From assembly GCA_030156395.1 (NCBI GenBank), contig JASGMP010000001.1, positions 43,909 through 107,908 on the forward strand: a DNA stretch of 64,000 nt, read 5' to 3'. Of this stretch, positions 44,616 through 54,191 are shown piece by piece. The translations under genes were made by a program, and so were the position numbers. Position 1 is the stretch's first letter. Every line of letters starts with the position of its first letter. This DNA comes from Fidelibacterota bacterium. Lineage in GTDB: Bacteria; Fidelibacterota; Fidelibacteria; Fidelibacterales; Fidelibacteraceae. The notes beneath the pieces were generated by a model. The model was not told the origin of the DNA. It saw only the letters and a program-made list of their open reading frames with translations, and searched no databases.

Positions 44616-46672
44616 AAAACGATAAAGACTTACAGAAACAATTTTGGGCCAGATCCTGTTTTGTTGCTGTTTTTATCATCGGGATATTTTTTGTGATCCT
44701 TCTGAAATTGGTTGAAATTCAACTGATGGATGTTTACAACTACCGGGATCTTGCCGAATCCCAGGCAGTGAAAAAAAATATCATTATTCCCGAAAGAGGG
44801 ATCATATTTGACAGAAAAAACCGAATTATGGCCAACAGTTCCATCGAATATTCCATCGGTGCCCGCTATATTGATATCACCAATCCCGATGAGACTTTCA
44901 GACAACTCGGAAAATATTTGAATATACCGGTTTCCGATATTGCCTCCATTTTTAAAAACAAACGAAAATACTACATCATTCGTGAGAATATTCCCCTTTC
45001 TTTGGCATCCGATATGATAAAAGAGAATTTCCACGGAATTCGCTTTGAAAAAAAAATGAACCGGGTGTATCCATATGAAGATACGGGTGGACAGGTTTTG
45101 GGATATGTGGACTGGGATAATAAGGGTGTTACCGGTATCGAAAAACTCTTTGATGAGTCCCTTCGGGGTGTTCCAGGCTGGGAACAGGTTCAATATGACC
45201 GGAAAGGTCGTCGTGTTTCTGCATCAGGACTCAACGGCCAGACCAAGAAAGACGGTGGAAATGTTTTCCTGACTCTGGATGTGGATTATCAGGCGATACT
45301 TGAAGAGGAAATCCAAAAAGCCGTCCGGGATAATGGTGCTCACCATGGTATGGGTGTTTTGGTAAACCCCAATACCGGTGAAATTTTAGGCATGGCATCC
45401 TGGCCGAATTTCAATCCCAACGATGCAACAGCATTCCCGATAGAAAACCGGAAAAACCGGGTGATCTCCGATTCCTTTGAACCGGGGTCTGTTTATAAGG
45501 TTGTCGCAGCTGCCGCAGCCCTGGAAACAGGTATTTTTAACCGTCAGAGCCTGATTTATTGTGAGGGCGGAAAATGGGAGCTCCTGGGAAGAACCATTCA
45601 CGACACTAAAGACACTGAGTGGATGAGTTTTGAAGATGTAATTGTCCATTCATCCAATATCGGCATTGGCAAAATCGCCCAGCAAGAAGGCGACCAAGCC
45701 CTGTATCAGATGTCTAAAAATCTCGGTTTCGGCGAACAGACCGGACTGTTTCCCGGACTAGAAGTTGAGGGAAAACTCAATCCTGTATCAGAGTGGGGAA
45801 AAATTTCTTCTTCCCAGGTAGCGATGGGACACTATGTTACAACGACTCTCCTTCAACTGGTGATGGCCTATAGTGCCATCGCCAATAACGGGCTCTTGCT
45901 CCAGCCCTTTATTGTCCGGTCGGCCTATTCTCCAGACCGGAAGCTTCTGACGTCTGGTAACATTGAAGTCATCCGCCGTGCAATGTCCGAAACCACTGCT
46001 TCTACCCTAAGGGATATCCTTGAAAAAGCCGTCACAGAAGGCACGGGAAAAAATGCCTACATCAAAGGGTATCGCGTTGCCGGAAAAACCGGCACAGCCC
46101 AGAAAGTGGTAGACGGAACCTATTCTCAAAAACAGTATGTCTCCTCTTTTATTGGCTTTTTTCCGGCAAACAAACCGGTCCTGGTGTGCGGTATCACCTT
46201 GGATAGTCCCAATTATGGGAAACATTGGGGAGGGACCTGTGCCGCACCTGCAGTAAAACGGGTTTTTACACGGATCATCAACACCACAGATTTCAACAAT
46301 CTCTATGACTGGGTACAGCCTGAGGAAAAACCTCTTGCCGCCCATACCTCCTCAGATCATTCCCTCTCCTACCAATTTTCAGCCAGTTTGGGGACAGGAG
46401 ATAATAATGCTTCAACTTCAGGTGCTTCAGGATCTGCAACTTCGGTTCAAAGCATCACCCAAAGGAAGAATTTCGAAGATATGGAAATCCTTGTCCAGAT
46501 CCCGGATGTAAGAAATATGAGCATTAAAAATGCAGCGTATATTTTATCGAAACTTTCTTTAAATTATGAAATTAAAGGATCAGACAAAATTATCGTCGAT
46601 CAGGATCCCCTTCCGGGTGAATCACTGGCACGTGGCAGTGTATGTCTTTTAATCACGGGAAAAAAGAGATGA
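44612..46672 (+). CDS. ftsI: Septal penicillin-binding protein (FtsI/SpoVD type) with PASTA domain
   Basis: A 686-residue transpeptidase. A transmembrane helix at about 15-36 is followed by the dimerisation domain and the penicillin-binding domain: SxxK in FEPGSVYKVV (near S291), SxN in VHSSNIGIG (near 346), KTG in VAGKTGTAQKV (near 492). The last 60 residues are one PASTA domain (VQIPDVRNMSIKNAAYILSK, then DPLPGESLARG). It cross-links septal peptidoglycan together with FtsW. PASTA on a septal PBP is known in SpoVD-type and several FCB proteins. Overlaps ftsL and murE by four bases. Confidence 0.95.
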   Translation: MKNDKDLQKQFWARSCFVAVFIIGIFFVILLKLVEIQLMDVYNYRDLAESQAVKKNIIIPERGIIFDRKNRIMANSSIEYSIGARYIDITNPDETFRQLGKYLNIPVSDIASIFKNKRKYYIIRENIPLSLASDMIKENFHGIRFEKKMNRVYPYEDTGGQVLGYVDWDNKGVTGIEKLFDESLRGVPGWEQVQYDRKGRRVSASGLNGQTKKDGGNVFLTLDVDYQAILEEEIQKAVRDNGAHHGMGVLVNPNTGEILGMASWPNFNPNDATAFPIENRKNRVISDSFEPGSVYKVVAAAAALETGIFNRQSLIYCEGGKWELLGRTIHDTKDTEWMSFEDVIVHSSNIGIGKIAQQEGDQALYQMSKNLGFGEQTGLFPGLEVEGKLNPVSEWGKISSSQVAMGHYVTTTLLQLVMAYSAIANNGLLLQPFIVRSAYSPDRKLLTSGNIEVIRRAMSETTASTLRDILEKAVTEGTGKNAYIKGYRVAGKTGTAQKVVDGTYSQKQYVSSFIGFFPANKPVLVCGITLDSPNYGKHWGGTCAAPAVKRVFTRIINTTDFNNLYDWVQPEEKPLAAHTSSDHSLSYQFSASLGTGDNNASTSGASGSATSVQSITQRKNFEDMEILVQIPDVRNMSIKNAAYILSKLSLNYEIKGSDKIIVDQDPLPGESLARGSVCLLITGKKR

Positions 46673-48129
46673 AACTCGATAAATTGCTAAACATTGCTGG
46701 TATAAAAGCGCCAGTCTCCCCCTTAAATCTGGAAATCACGGGCATCGAATATGATTCCAGGCAAGTTCGGACAGGAGATCTGTTTGTGGCAATCCAGGGA
46801 TATAAAACCGATGGACACAGGTTTATTGTTCCGGCTATCCACCAGGGGGCTTCTGCCATTGTATGCGAGATAGACCCACATATTCAGAAAATACCGGTCA
46901 TCACCGTTCCCAATAGCCGAAAAGCGTTGGCCCGACTTTCTCAGGCTTTTTACAACACGGCAACCCTGCCCTTTCATCTGACGGGCATTACCGGGACCAA
47001 TGGTAAAACCACCCTGACACTTCTTCTGCGGGAACTGGAAAAACAAGCTGGTTTTAGAACAGCCATATCCGGCACCCTGGGTTTCCTTTCTGATTTCGAA
47101 CATGGCTCTTTCAGTGATAGAACCACACCGGAAAGCCGGGATCTACACAAAATGTTTCACACCTGCAGCCAGGCCGGTATCCAGTCCCTGATCATGGAGG
47201 TCTCCAGTATTGCCCTGGAATTATCCCGTGTAGAAAACGTCACCTTTGACACAGCCGTTTTTACAAACCTGACCCAGGATCATCTTGATTTCCACGGGAA
47301 CATGGACCGCTATTTTGCAGCAAAAATCCATCTTTTTTCACAGCTTACTTCGGAAGGAACGGCCATTATCAATATTGATGACCCTTACGGTTCCCGGTTG
47401 TTCACCTCCCTCAACCATCATAAAAGAAGCTGTTCTTTGCAAAATCCTTTTGCAGATTACCATTTTTCTGAATATCACTTATCCACCGGAGGATTGAAAG
47501 GCGTGATACATACACCGGACCATACCCTGTCGGTGGAAGCACCCTTAATCGGTGTTTTCAATGCCATGAACCTCCTGCAGGCTGTAGCCGCATGGATGGA
47601 ACACCATTCCCATATCCGGCCAGATTATCTGAACCTGAAAAGCCTCCCTGCCATTCCGGGCCGGATGGACATTGTGCGGACAGCACAGCATGGGACAGTC
47701 ATCATTGATTTCGCACATACGCCGGATGCTATCGATAAAATCCTGAAATCGGTCCAGGAAATCCCCCATGAAAGGCTGATTGTCCTTTTCGGTTGCGGAG
47801 GTGACCGGGATAAGACAAAACGGCCCCTCATGGGACAGATTGCAGAGCAGTATGCAGATCAGATCATTTTGACCAATGATAATCCACGGAGTGAACCTCC
47901 CGAAGCTATCCTCGAGGATATCCGGAAGGGAATCAAAACACAGCAGAATCTAAGTGTTGAGCCTGACAGGCAAAAAGCCATTTACCAGGTTCTGACAGAC
48001 GGAAATCCCGGGGATCTGATTTTGATTTTGGGAAAAGGTGCCGAAGAAGTGATGGAAATCGGAGAAGAAAAAATTCCTTTCAACGATAAAGACATTGTAC
48101 AAAAGTGGGTGCAAACACATGAAATTTGA
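46669..48129 (+). CDS. murE: UDP-MurNAc-tripeptide synthetase MurE
   Basis: Adds the third stem residue to UDP-MurNAc-L-Ala-D-Glu. The 486-residue sequence has ITGIEYDSRQVRTGDLFVAI, the ATP loop ITGTNGKTT, the carbamylated-lysine region, DFAHTPDAIDKIL, and ILTNDNPRSEPPEAIL near residue 403. The DNPR motif is the signature for meso-diaminopimelate selection, so the wall is predicted to be DAP-type. The ATG at 46669 overlaps the PBP stop by four bases; an earlier start at 46642 lies within the PASTA domain. Confidence 0.96.
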   Translation: MKLDKLLNIAGIKAPVSPLNLEITGIEYDSRQVRTGDLFVAIQGYKTDGHRFIVPAIHQGASAIVCEIDPHIQKIPVITVPNSRKALARLSQAFYNTATLPFHLTGITGTNGKTTLTLLLRELEKQAGFRTAISGTLGFLSDFEHGSFSDRTTPESRDLHKMFHTCSQAGIQSLIMEVSSIALELSRVENVTFDTAVFTNLTQDHLDFHGNMDRYFAAKIHLFSQLTSEGTAIINIDDPYGSRLFTSLNHHKRSCSLQNPFADYHFSEYHLSTGGLKGVIHTPDHTLSVEAPLIGVFNAMNLLQAVAAWMEHHSHIRPDYLNLKSLPAIPGRMDIVRTAQHGTVIIDFAHTPDAIDKILKSVQEIPHERLIVLFGCGGDRDKTKRPLMGQIAEQYADQIILTNDNPRSEPPEAILEDIRKGIKTQQNLSVEPDRQKAIYQVLTDGNPGDLILILGKGAEEVMEIGEEKIPFNDKDIVQKWVQTHEI

Positions 48130-49486
48130 ATACTTTGCCCGGGACCGGCGGTTTACCCTGCATCGAATCAATGCAAAAGAATTCACCCGCCTTTCTGTCG
48201 ACACCCGTGAAATCAATCCCGGAGATCTGTTTTGTGCCCTGAAAGGGAAAAAAACCGACGGACACGAATTTGTGGACGAGGCTCTCGGAAAAGGTGCCGT
48301 TGCCGCCATGGTAACAGAACAAGCGGTTCGGCAAAAACCTGCCCTGAAGAACCATCCTCTCATTATTTGCTCCGATACATACCAGGGACTTCAGGACCTG
48401 GCGCAGATTTACGCATCCCAGATAAAAACAAAGATCATCGCCATAACAGGCAGTGCCGGAAAAACTTCAACACGGCAACTCATCGCCCATGTGCTTTCCG
48501 GTACCTATTCCGTCTCACAATCCAGAAAAAATTTCAATAACGAAATCGGTCTGCCGATTTCGGTCCTCGATATCCCTCCAGAATCGGACTATGCTGTATT
48601 GGAAATGGGTGCCGGACATGTGGGGGATATCTCAAAACTGTGCAGGATCATCCGTCCGGATTTTTCACTGATAACCTCTATCTCTGAAGCACATATCGAA
48701 GGATTTGGCACATTGAAAAATGTGCAGAAAGGGAAATTTGAACTCTTTGACAACACCCAGGAAGACGGGATTCTTTTCATCAACCTGGATGATCCATTAA
48801 TCGCACAGTATCCCGATACCGGGAAAAAACGTATCACTTACAGCATGAAAAGAAATGCAGCCGTCACATTGCAAATATTCGATATTGATTTCCTGGGGCG
48901 TTATATTCTTGATTTCCTTGGGACACAAATTTATCTCCGATCTCTTGGATTTGGAGCGGCTCAAAATGCCCTGGCAGCCTGTGCCGTAGCCCAGACATTG
49001 GATGTCCCTATTGCACAGATCAAGCGGAAACTGGAGGAGTTTGAGCCCCCTGCCGGGCGGGGAAATATTATCAATCAGGATGGCATCACGCTGATTAATG
49101 ATACCTACAACGCCAATCCCCTCTCCGTATCCCTGGCCATCAAAACCATACATGAAATGAAACCCCGGGGTAAACGGATTTTTGTTTTGGGGGATATGCT
49201 GGAAATGGGTGATCTCAGCCGACTGAGCCATGAAAATATCGGAGCCCAGATTGCCTCTTCTCAGATAGACTATCTCTTTTGCTATGGTCCGGAAACACTC
49301 CAAACCGTGAAAACGGCCCGGATGCTGGACATGGCCAATGCCATTCATTTTGATACCCTTGAATCCCTCATCAACACTCTGAAAACCCTGCAGAAAGAAG
49401 GGGATATTATCTATGTAAAAGGATCCCGGGGTATGGCTATGGAAAGGGTTATCAATCATTTAACAGAGCGGGGTGACCAACCATGA
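48119..49486 (+). CDS. murF: UDP-MurNAc-tripeptide--D-Ala-D-Ala ligase MurF
   Basis: Last cytosolic ligase of stem-peptide assembly. The 455-residue protein shows RLSVDTREINPGDLFCALKGKKTDGHEFV, ATP loop ITGSAGKTSTRQL, NFNNEIGLPISVL, LEMGAGHVGDI and LINDTYNANPLSVSLAI, all MurF markers. ATG 48119 overlaps the murE stop by 11 bases; the frame is open further upstream but only through murE. It shares a four-base overlap with mraY. Confidence 0.96.
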   Translation: MKFEYFARDRRFTLHRINAKEFTRLSVDTREINPGDLFCALKGKKTDGHEFVDEALGKGAVAAMVTEQAVRQKPALKNHPLIICSDTYQGLQDLAQIYASQIKTKIIAITGSAGKTSTRQLIAHVLSGTYSVSQSRKNFNNEIGLPISVLDIPPESDYAVLEMGAGHVGDISKLCRIIRPDFSLITSISEAHIEGFGTLKNVQKGKFELFDNTQEDGILFINLDDPLIAQYPDTGKKRITYSMKRNAAVTLQIFDIDFLGRYILDFLGTQIYLRSLGFGAAQNALAACAVAQTLDVPIAQIKRKLEEFEPPAGRGNIINQDGITLINDTYNANPLSVSLAIKTIHEMKPRGKRIFVLGDMLEMGDLSRLSHENIGAQIASSQIDYLFCYGPETLQTVKTARMLDMANAIHFDTLESLINTLKTLQKEGDIIYVKGSRGMAMERVINHLTERGDQP

Positions 49487-50586
49487 TATATCTTTTCCTT
49501 TATCCCCTGAAAAAATATGTGACATGGCTGAATGTTTTGGGATATATCTCATTCCGGAGCACCGCCGCAGCCCTGACTGCCCTTTTTATCTCATTTATCC
49601 TGGGACCTTATCTCATCCGGATCTTGAAACAGTATAAAATCGGGGAAACCATCCGTCAAAACGGACCTACCTCCCACCTTCAAAAATCCGGCACACCCAC
49701 GATGGGCGGACTCTTGATTCACTGTTCAGTCATTATCCCAGTCCTACTTTGGGTAGATATTACAAACCGCTATATCCAAATACTGCTTATCACCCTTGTA
49801 TGGACCGCATTGCTGGGTTTTATCGACGATTATTTAAAAGTGTATAAAAAAATCAAAAAGGGATTAATTGCCCGGTATAAACTGACCGGTCAACTTTTAC
49901 TGGGACTGTCCATCGGTTCGTACCTCTATTTCTTTCCCGAGAATCCCGAAATCTCTTCGGCCATAACAATTCCCTTTTTCAAGGATATATTTATTCCCCT
50001 TGGCATTTTTTATATCCTTTTTGTCACCCTGGTGATCACCGGTTCTTCCAATGCCGTGAATCTCACAGATGGATTGGATGGGCTGGCCACAGGCCTGTTG
50101 AGTATTACAACCATGGTATTCGCGGCCATCAGTTACATCACGGGACGTGTAGATTTCAGCTCATACCTGCATATCCTCTACATGCCCGGGGCAGGAGAAA
50201 TTACCGTCTTTCTGGCAGCCATGCTGGGAGGATTTGTAGGCTTTCTCTGGTACAATGCCAAACCAGCTGAGATATTCATGGGAGATACCGGCTCCCTGAC
50301 CTACGGCGCTGTGATTGGAACAATTGCCGTTCTCATTAAACAGGAACTTCTCCTCTTCCTGGTGGGGGGTGTTTTTGTCATCGAAGCGGTGAGCGTTATG
50401 ATACAAGTAATATTTTTTAAATATACAGCAAAAAAATATGGAGTAGGGCGAAGGGTTTTCAGAATGGCCCCGCTGCACCATCACTTTGAATTGAAAGGAT
50501 GGGATGAAAGTAAGGTGGTAATCCGCTTTTGGATTCTGGGAATCATGTTTGCCCTGATGAGTCTTGTCACATTTAAAATACGGTGA
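49483..50586 (+). CDS. mraY: Phospho-MurNAc-pentapeptide transferase MraY
   Basis: Makes lipid I from UDP-MurNAc-pentapeptide and undecaprenyl phosphate at the inner membrane. The 367-residue protein has ten hydrophobic helices and the family motifs GTPTMGGLLI, FIDDYLKVYKKIKKGL (catalytic Asp pair), NAVNLTDGLDGLATG, FMGDTGSLTYGA and the C-terminal RMAPLHHHFELKGWDESKVVIRFW block, all matching consensus. It lies between murF and murD as in E. coli. Confidence 0.97.
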   Translation: MIYLFLYPLKKYVTWLNVLGYISFRSTAAALTALFISFILGPYLIRILKQYKIGETIRQNGPTSHLQKSGTPTMGGLLIHCSVIIPVLLWVDITNRYIQILLITLVWTALLGFIDDYLKVYKKIKKGLIARYKLTGQLLLGLSIGSYLYFFPENPEISSAITIPFFKDIFIPLGIFYILFVTLVITGSSNAVNLTDGLDGLATGLLSITTMVFAAISYITGRVDFSSYLHILYMPGAGEITVFLAAMLGGFVGFLWYNAKPAEIFMGDTGSLTYGAVIGTIAVLIKQELLLFLVGGVFVIEAVSVMIQVIFFKYTAKKYGVGRRVFRMAPLHHHFELKGWDESKVVIRFWILGIMFALMSLVTFKIR

Positions 50587-51938
50587 GAGTTATGATCTAT
50601 GTAGAAGGAAAAAAAGTTGTGGTCCTGGGAGCTCAGCGGAGCGGACTGGCCGTCGCCCGTCTTCTGTCCTCCCAGGGCTCAGAAGTGATTGTCAGCGAAA
50701 GTAATCCGGAACTGGAAACACCAGAACTGGTGAACAAACTTGAAGAATGGGGTGTGGATTATGAATTTGGCGAACACTCCGAACAGCTATTCGATGCCAA
50801 TTTCGCCGTCATTAGCCCCGGGATTCCAACCCGGGCAAAAATTGCCGATCAGCTTCGCTGGAATAATGTCCCGGTTGTCTCGGAAATTGAAGTTGCCTTC
50901 TGGTTTACTGATACACCTACAATAGCCATTACCGGATCAAACGGCAAAACTACCACCACGGAATTGACGGCGGATATTTTAAACAAATCCGGATTGGATG
51001 CTGTGGCCTGCGGAAACAACGGATACCCCTTTTCCGAAGCAATCTACCAATCCCTGCAACAGGACCGCCATCCGATTTATGTCGTGGAAGTCAGTAGTTT
51101 TCAATTGGAAAACATTCAACTGTTCTCCCCTCATACCGCCGTCCTTCTGAATCTGACACCGGATCACCTGGACCGTTACCGTTCATTTGAAGATTATATC
51201 CAGGCAAAAATGAACATCTTCAATCACCAATCCCGGGAACGCTTTGCCGTTTTGAATATTGATGATCCCAATATCGTGAAATATGCCAATGTGAAAGCCA
51301 AAGTCATTCCTGTCACGATGAATAAACATACGGAACGTTTAGCCGGTTTTGAAAACGGTTATTTCAACTTCAAAATTAAAAATGTGCCCTATCAGATTGA
51401 AGAATCCAAAATTCTGTTGCCGGGACTTCATAACAAGTATAATATCATGAGTGCTTTTTCTGCTGCTGCCTCGTTTCTCGAATCTTCTGCAGGCGTCACA
51501 GTATCCCTTACAACCTTTAAAGGAGTGCCCCACAGACTCCAATATGTGGATTCAAAAAACAATGTCCTTTTTTACAACGATTCCAAATCGACCAATGTGG
51601 ATTCGGTAATTGTAGCTTTGAAAAGTTTCAATAAACCAGTCCATCTGATTCTGGGCGGCCGAGACAAAGGAATTCCGTTTACTCCGCTGAATGATCACAT
51701 GGAACACATAAAACACATATATACCATTGGAGAAGCAGCAGAAATTATTGCCTTTGAGCTGGACGCAAAAAATATCACTGCCTGTAAAACCCTGGATAAA
51801 GCTGTAGCAAAAGCATATGAAAATGCGAACCCCGGCGATATTGTCCTCCTTTCTCCGGGTTGTTCCTCATTTGATCAGTTTGAAAATTTTGAGGAACGGG
51901 GGGAATATTTCATGGAAATCGTCAAAAAACTCACATGA
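50583..51938 (+). CDS. murD: UDP-MurNAc-L-alanine--D-glutamate ligase MurD
   Basis: Adds D-glutamate. The 451-residue protein has an N-terminal Rossmann domain (KKVVVLGAQRSGLAVARLL), ISPGIPTRA, ATP loop ITGSNGKTTTTELTA, VEVSSFQLE, LNLTPDHLDRY, FYNDSKSTNVDSVIVAL and LLSPGCSSFDQFENFEERGEYF, the MurD set. A GTG at 50583 gives a GTGA overlap with mraY; ATG 50592 is an equally acceptable start that removes three residues. Confidence 0.95.
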   Translation: MRVMIYVEGKKVVVLGAQRSGLAVARLLSSQGSEVIVSESNPELETPELVNKLEEWGVDYEFGEHSEQLFDANFAVISPGIPTRAKIADQLRWNNVPVVSEIEVAFWFTDTPTIAITGSNGKTTTTELTADILNKSGLDAVACGNNGYPFSEAIYQSLQQDRHPIYVVEVSSFQLENIQLFSPHTAVLLNLTPDHLDRYRSFEDYIQAKMNIFNHQSRERFAVLNIDDPNIVKYANVKAKVIPVTMNKHTERLAGFENGYFNFKIKNVPYQIEESKILLPGLHNKYNIMSAFSAAASFLESSAGVTVSLTTFKGVPHRLQYVDSKNNVLFYNDSKSTNVDSVIVALKSFNKPVHLILGGRDKGIPFTPLNDHMEHIKHIYTIGEAAEIIAFELDAKNITACKTLDKAVAKAYENANPGDIVLLSPGCSSFDQFENFEERGEYFMEIVKKLT

Positions 51939-53068
51939 ATGAAAAAACCACCACATATCCCAGATATATCCTGATCCTGAAAGTGTCACTGGCACTTTTG
52001 GTAATCCTGGGAACCATCATGCTCTTTTCTGCCAGCAGCCAGATCTCTCTGGAGCGCTATGGAAACAGTAATGCCTACTTTTTCCACCATCTCCAGCGGC
52101 TTTTTATGGCTCTCCTTTTTGGATTAGCCTGCTATTTAATTGATTACCGTTCCTTCCGAAAACATATTCGGCTGATCTATATTTTGACCCTCATCGCGGT
52201 CATCCTGCCATTTATCCAAAATATGATTAGCAACCGCTCTGATCCCGCCCGGTGGATCCGAACCGGTGTCATGACTATCCAAACGGCAGAAATCCTGCGA
52301 TTTACCCTGATTCTTTACCTGGCAAGTTACCTTTCCGGTCGGGAACAAACGATCATGTCCTATAAGCAGGGACTTTTACCTCCCTTAATTACTCTGGGTA
52401 TTCCCATTCTTCTGATTGCTCTGGCACCTGATTTTTCCACCGCTTTTGTGCTATTTCTTATCACCTGTATTATCCTGTATGTGGGGGGAGTTCCCTTAAA
52501 ACATCTTGCAATCACAATCTTACCCCTTTTAATGGGTTCCTTCGTCTATGTCCGGATTTCTGATTACCGCTGGAACCGGATCCTGGTGTTTCTGGGAAAA
52601 GAATCCAATCCATCCGGCAGTGCCTATCAGATCAACCAATCCCTGATCAGTCTGGCAAATGGCCGGTTGGCAGGTACAGGACTCGGAAAAAGTATGCTGA
52701 AAAATCTGTACCTTCCCGAAGCACATACGGATTTTATCTATTCCATTATCGGGGAAGAATGGGGTTTTTTGGGTGCCGCATTCTTCATCCTGCTCTTTGT
52801 CCTCATCTTTATCAGCCTTATACGACTTTCCATGGACATCCGTGATATGTATGGAAAATATATTGTTTTTGGTATCAATATATCGCTCATCCTGTATGCT
52901 CTGTTTAACATGGGGGTAACCGTAGGACTCTTTCCGGTAACCGGTTTACCTATGCCTTTTGTAAGCTATTCCGGCTCACAACTTCTGATAAACGGTGCAT
53001 TACTGGGTATTCTATTTCGAATTATAAGGGAGACTTTTCACGCTGAAACAGTTTACAAAACATATTAA
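51935..53068 (+). CDS. ftsW: Lipid II polymerase FtsW
   Basis: SEDS-family glycosyltransferase that works with FtsI at the septum. The 377-residue inner-membrane protein has about ten helices and SEDS blocks: MLFSASSQISLERYGN, PARWIRTGVMTIQTAEILRF (with the catalytic region), LIALAPDFSTAFVLF, YQINQSLISLANGRLAGTGLGKS, LPEAHTDFIYSIIGEEWGFLG and LPVTGLPMPFVSYSGSQL-type sequence. ATGA overlap with murD; its last 26 bases overlap murG. Confidence 0.95.
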   Translation: MNEKTTTYPRYILILKVSLALLVILGTIMLFSASSQISLERYGNSNAYFFHHLQRLFMALLFGLACYLIDYRSFRKHIRLIYILTLIAVILPFIQNMISNRSDPARWIRTGVMTIQTAEILRFTLILYLASYLSGREQTIMSYKQGLLPPLITLGIPILLIALAPDFSTAFVLFLITCIILYVGGVPLKHLAITILPLLMGSFVYVRISDYRWNRILVFLGKESNPSGSAYQINQSLISLANGRLAGTGLGKSMLKNLYLPEAHTDFIYSIIGEEWGFLGAAFFILLFVLIFISLIRLSMDIRDMYGKYIVFGINISLILYALFNMGVTVGLFPVTGLPMPFVSYSGSQLLINGALLGILFRIIRETFHAETVYKTY

Positions 53069-54191
53069 CGTTCTGATAACCGGTGGAGGTACCGGAGGAC
53101 ACTACTTCCCTGCTGTTGCTATCACCCGGGAACTGAAACGGGTCCTGACACAGCAGCATCCCGGTTATGACATCCGATTTTTCTATATCGGATCAGCTCT
53201 GGGCATTGAGGCACACCGGGAAGAAAAGGGACTTTTTGACAAAAAATACACCATTCCTATAAAAGGGTTTGCCCGCTCTTGGTACAAAGGGGCTGTTCAA
53301 AATAACCTGAAATTTCCTTTTAGGCTTCTTAAATCCGTCTGGATAGTCAAACGTCTGTTCACATCGATAAAACCGGACCTGGTCATTGCAACAGGAGGTT
53401 ATGTATCCGGCGTGCCGGGGCGGGAAGCCATCCGTCGAAAAATCCCCCTGTACATTCAAGAACAAAATGCCTGGCCGGGAGTCACCACAAAAATTCTTGT
53501 AAAGCACGCACGCATACTTTTTTATGCCTATGAGGATGTACTTCCCCACCTTGACATCCATTCCGGTACCCGTTTGATCCAAACACCGAATCCGGTCCGC
53601 AGTAATCTGAAATTGACAGATAAAACATCGGCATTAAACACATGGAATCTCAGAAATAACCGCAAAACACTTTTTGTTTTCGGTGGATCCCAAGGATCTT
53701 TGAACATTAACCGGGAAGTATCCAAATATGCAGAAGCATGGGTAAAAAATTTACCACTTCAAATCTTGTGGCAAACGGGACCCCGCCACTATGATCTGAT
53801 CCGGAAAGATTTTGAAAAAAAAGATCATATTCATCTGCATCCATTCATTGAGGATATGGGAACAGCTTATGCAGCAGCGGACCTGATTATTTGCCGTGCA
53901 GGTGCCCTGACCCTGGCCGAACTGGAATATGTGAAAAAACCGGCGATTCTTATTCCCCTCCCCTCATCTGCCGCTGATCATCAATTTCACAATGCAAAAG
54001 CTTTTGAAAAAAGGGGAATTGCCGTTGTGATTACTGAGGATCGTTTTAATGAAGGAGCCTTGGATCAAACCGTCCGCCAGCTCATTGCAAGTCCGGAAAT
54101 CCTGGAAGATCTGATAAATCACTTTCCTGAAACCATCGAGGACGGGCTTTCCAAAATCGTACAACATATAGTTGAGGATCTACCCTTTTGA
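53043..54191 (+). CDS. murG: UDP-GlcNAc transferase MurG, CTG start
   Basis: GT28 enzyme converting lipid I to lipid II. The frame runs from the stop at 53025 and encodes LITGGGTGGHYFPAVAI, SALGIEAHREEKG, LVIATGGYVSGVPGR, IQEQNAWPGVTTK, LFVFGGSQGSLNIN, RAGALTLAELEYVKKPAILIPLPSSAADHQF, all MurG motifs. No ATG, GTG or TTG occurs before GGGTGGH; the first such codon is GTG 53412, which would remove the whole N-terminal domain. CTG at 53043 has AAGGGAGA nine bases upstream, so a CTG start is inferred, giving 382 residues. ATT at 53064 is the other option. The stop overlaps the murC start. Confidence 0.88.
   Translation: MKQFTKHINVLITGGGTGGHYFPAVAITRELKRVLTQQHPGYDIRFFYIGSALGIEAHREEKGLFDKKYTIPIKGFARSWYKGAVQNNLKFPFRLLKSVWIVKRLFTSIKPDLVIATGGYVSGVPGREAIRRKIPLYIQEQNAWPGVTTKILVKHARILFYAYEDVLPHLDIHSGTRLIQTPNPVRSNLKLTDKTSALNTWNLRNNRKTLFVFGGSQGSLNINREVSKYAEAWVKNLPLQILWQTGPRHYDLIRKDFEKKDHIHLHPFIEDMGTAYAAADLIICRAGALTLAELEYVKKPAILIPLPSSAADHQFHNAKAFEKRGIAVVITEDRFNEGALDQTVRQLIASPEILEDLINHFPETIEDGLSKIVQHIVEDLPF

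Noticed and set aside
53412..54191. MurG annotated from GTG 53412
   Set aside because: It would delete the GGGTGGH and ATGGY motifs that are encoded upstream in the same open frame.
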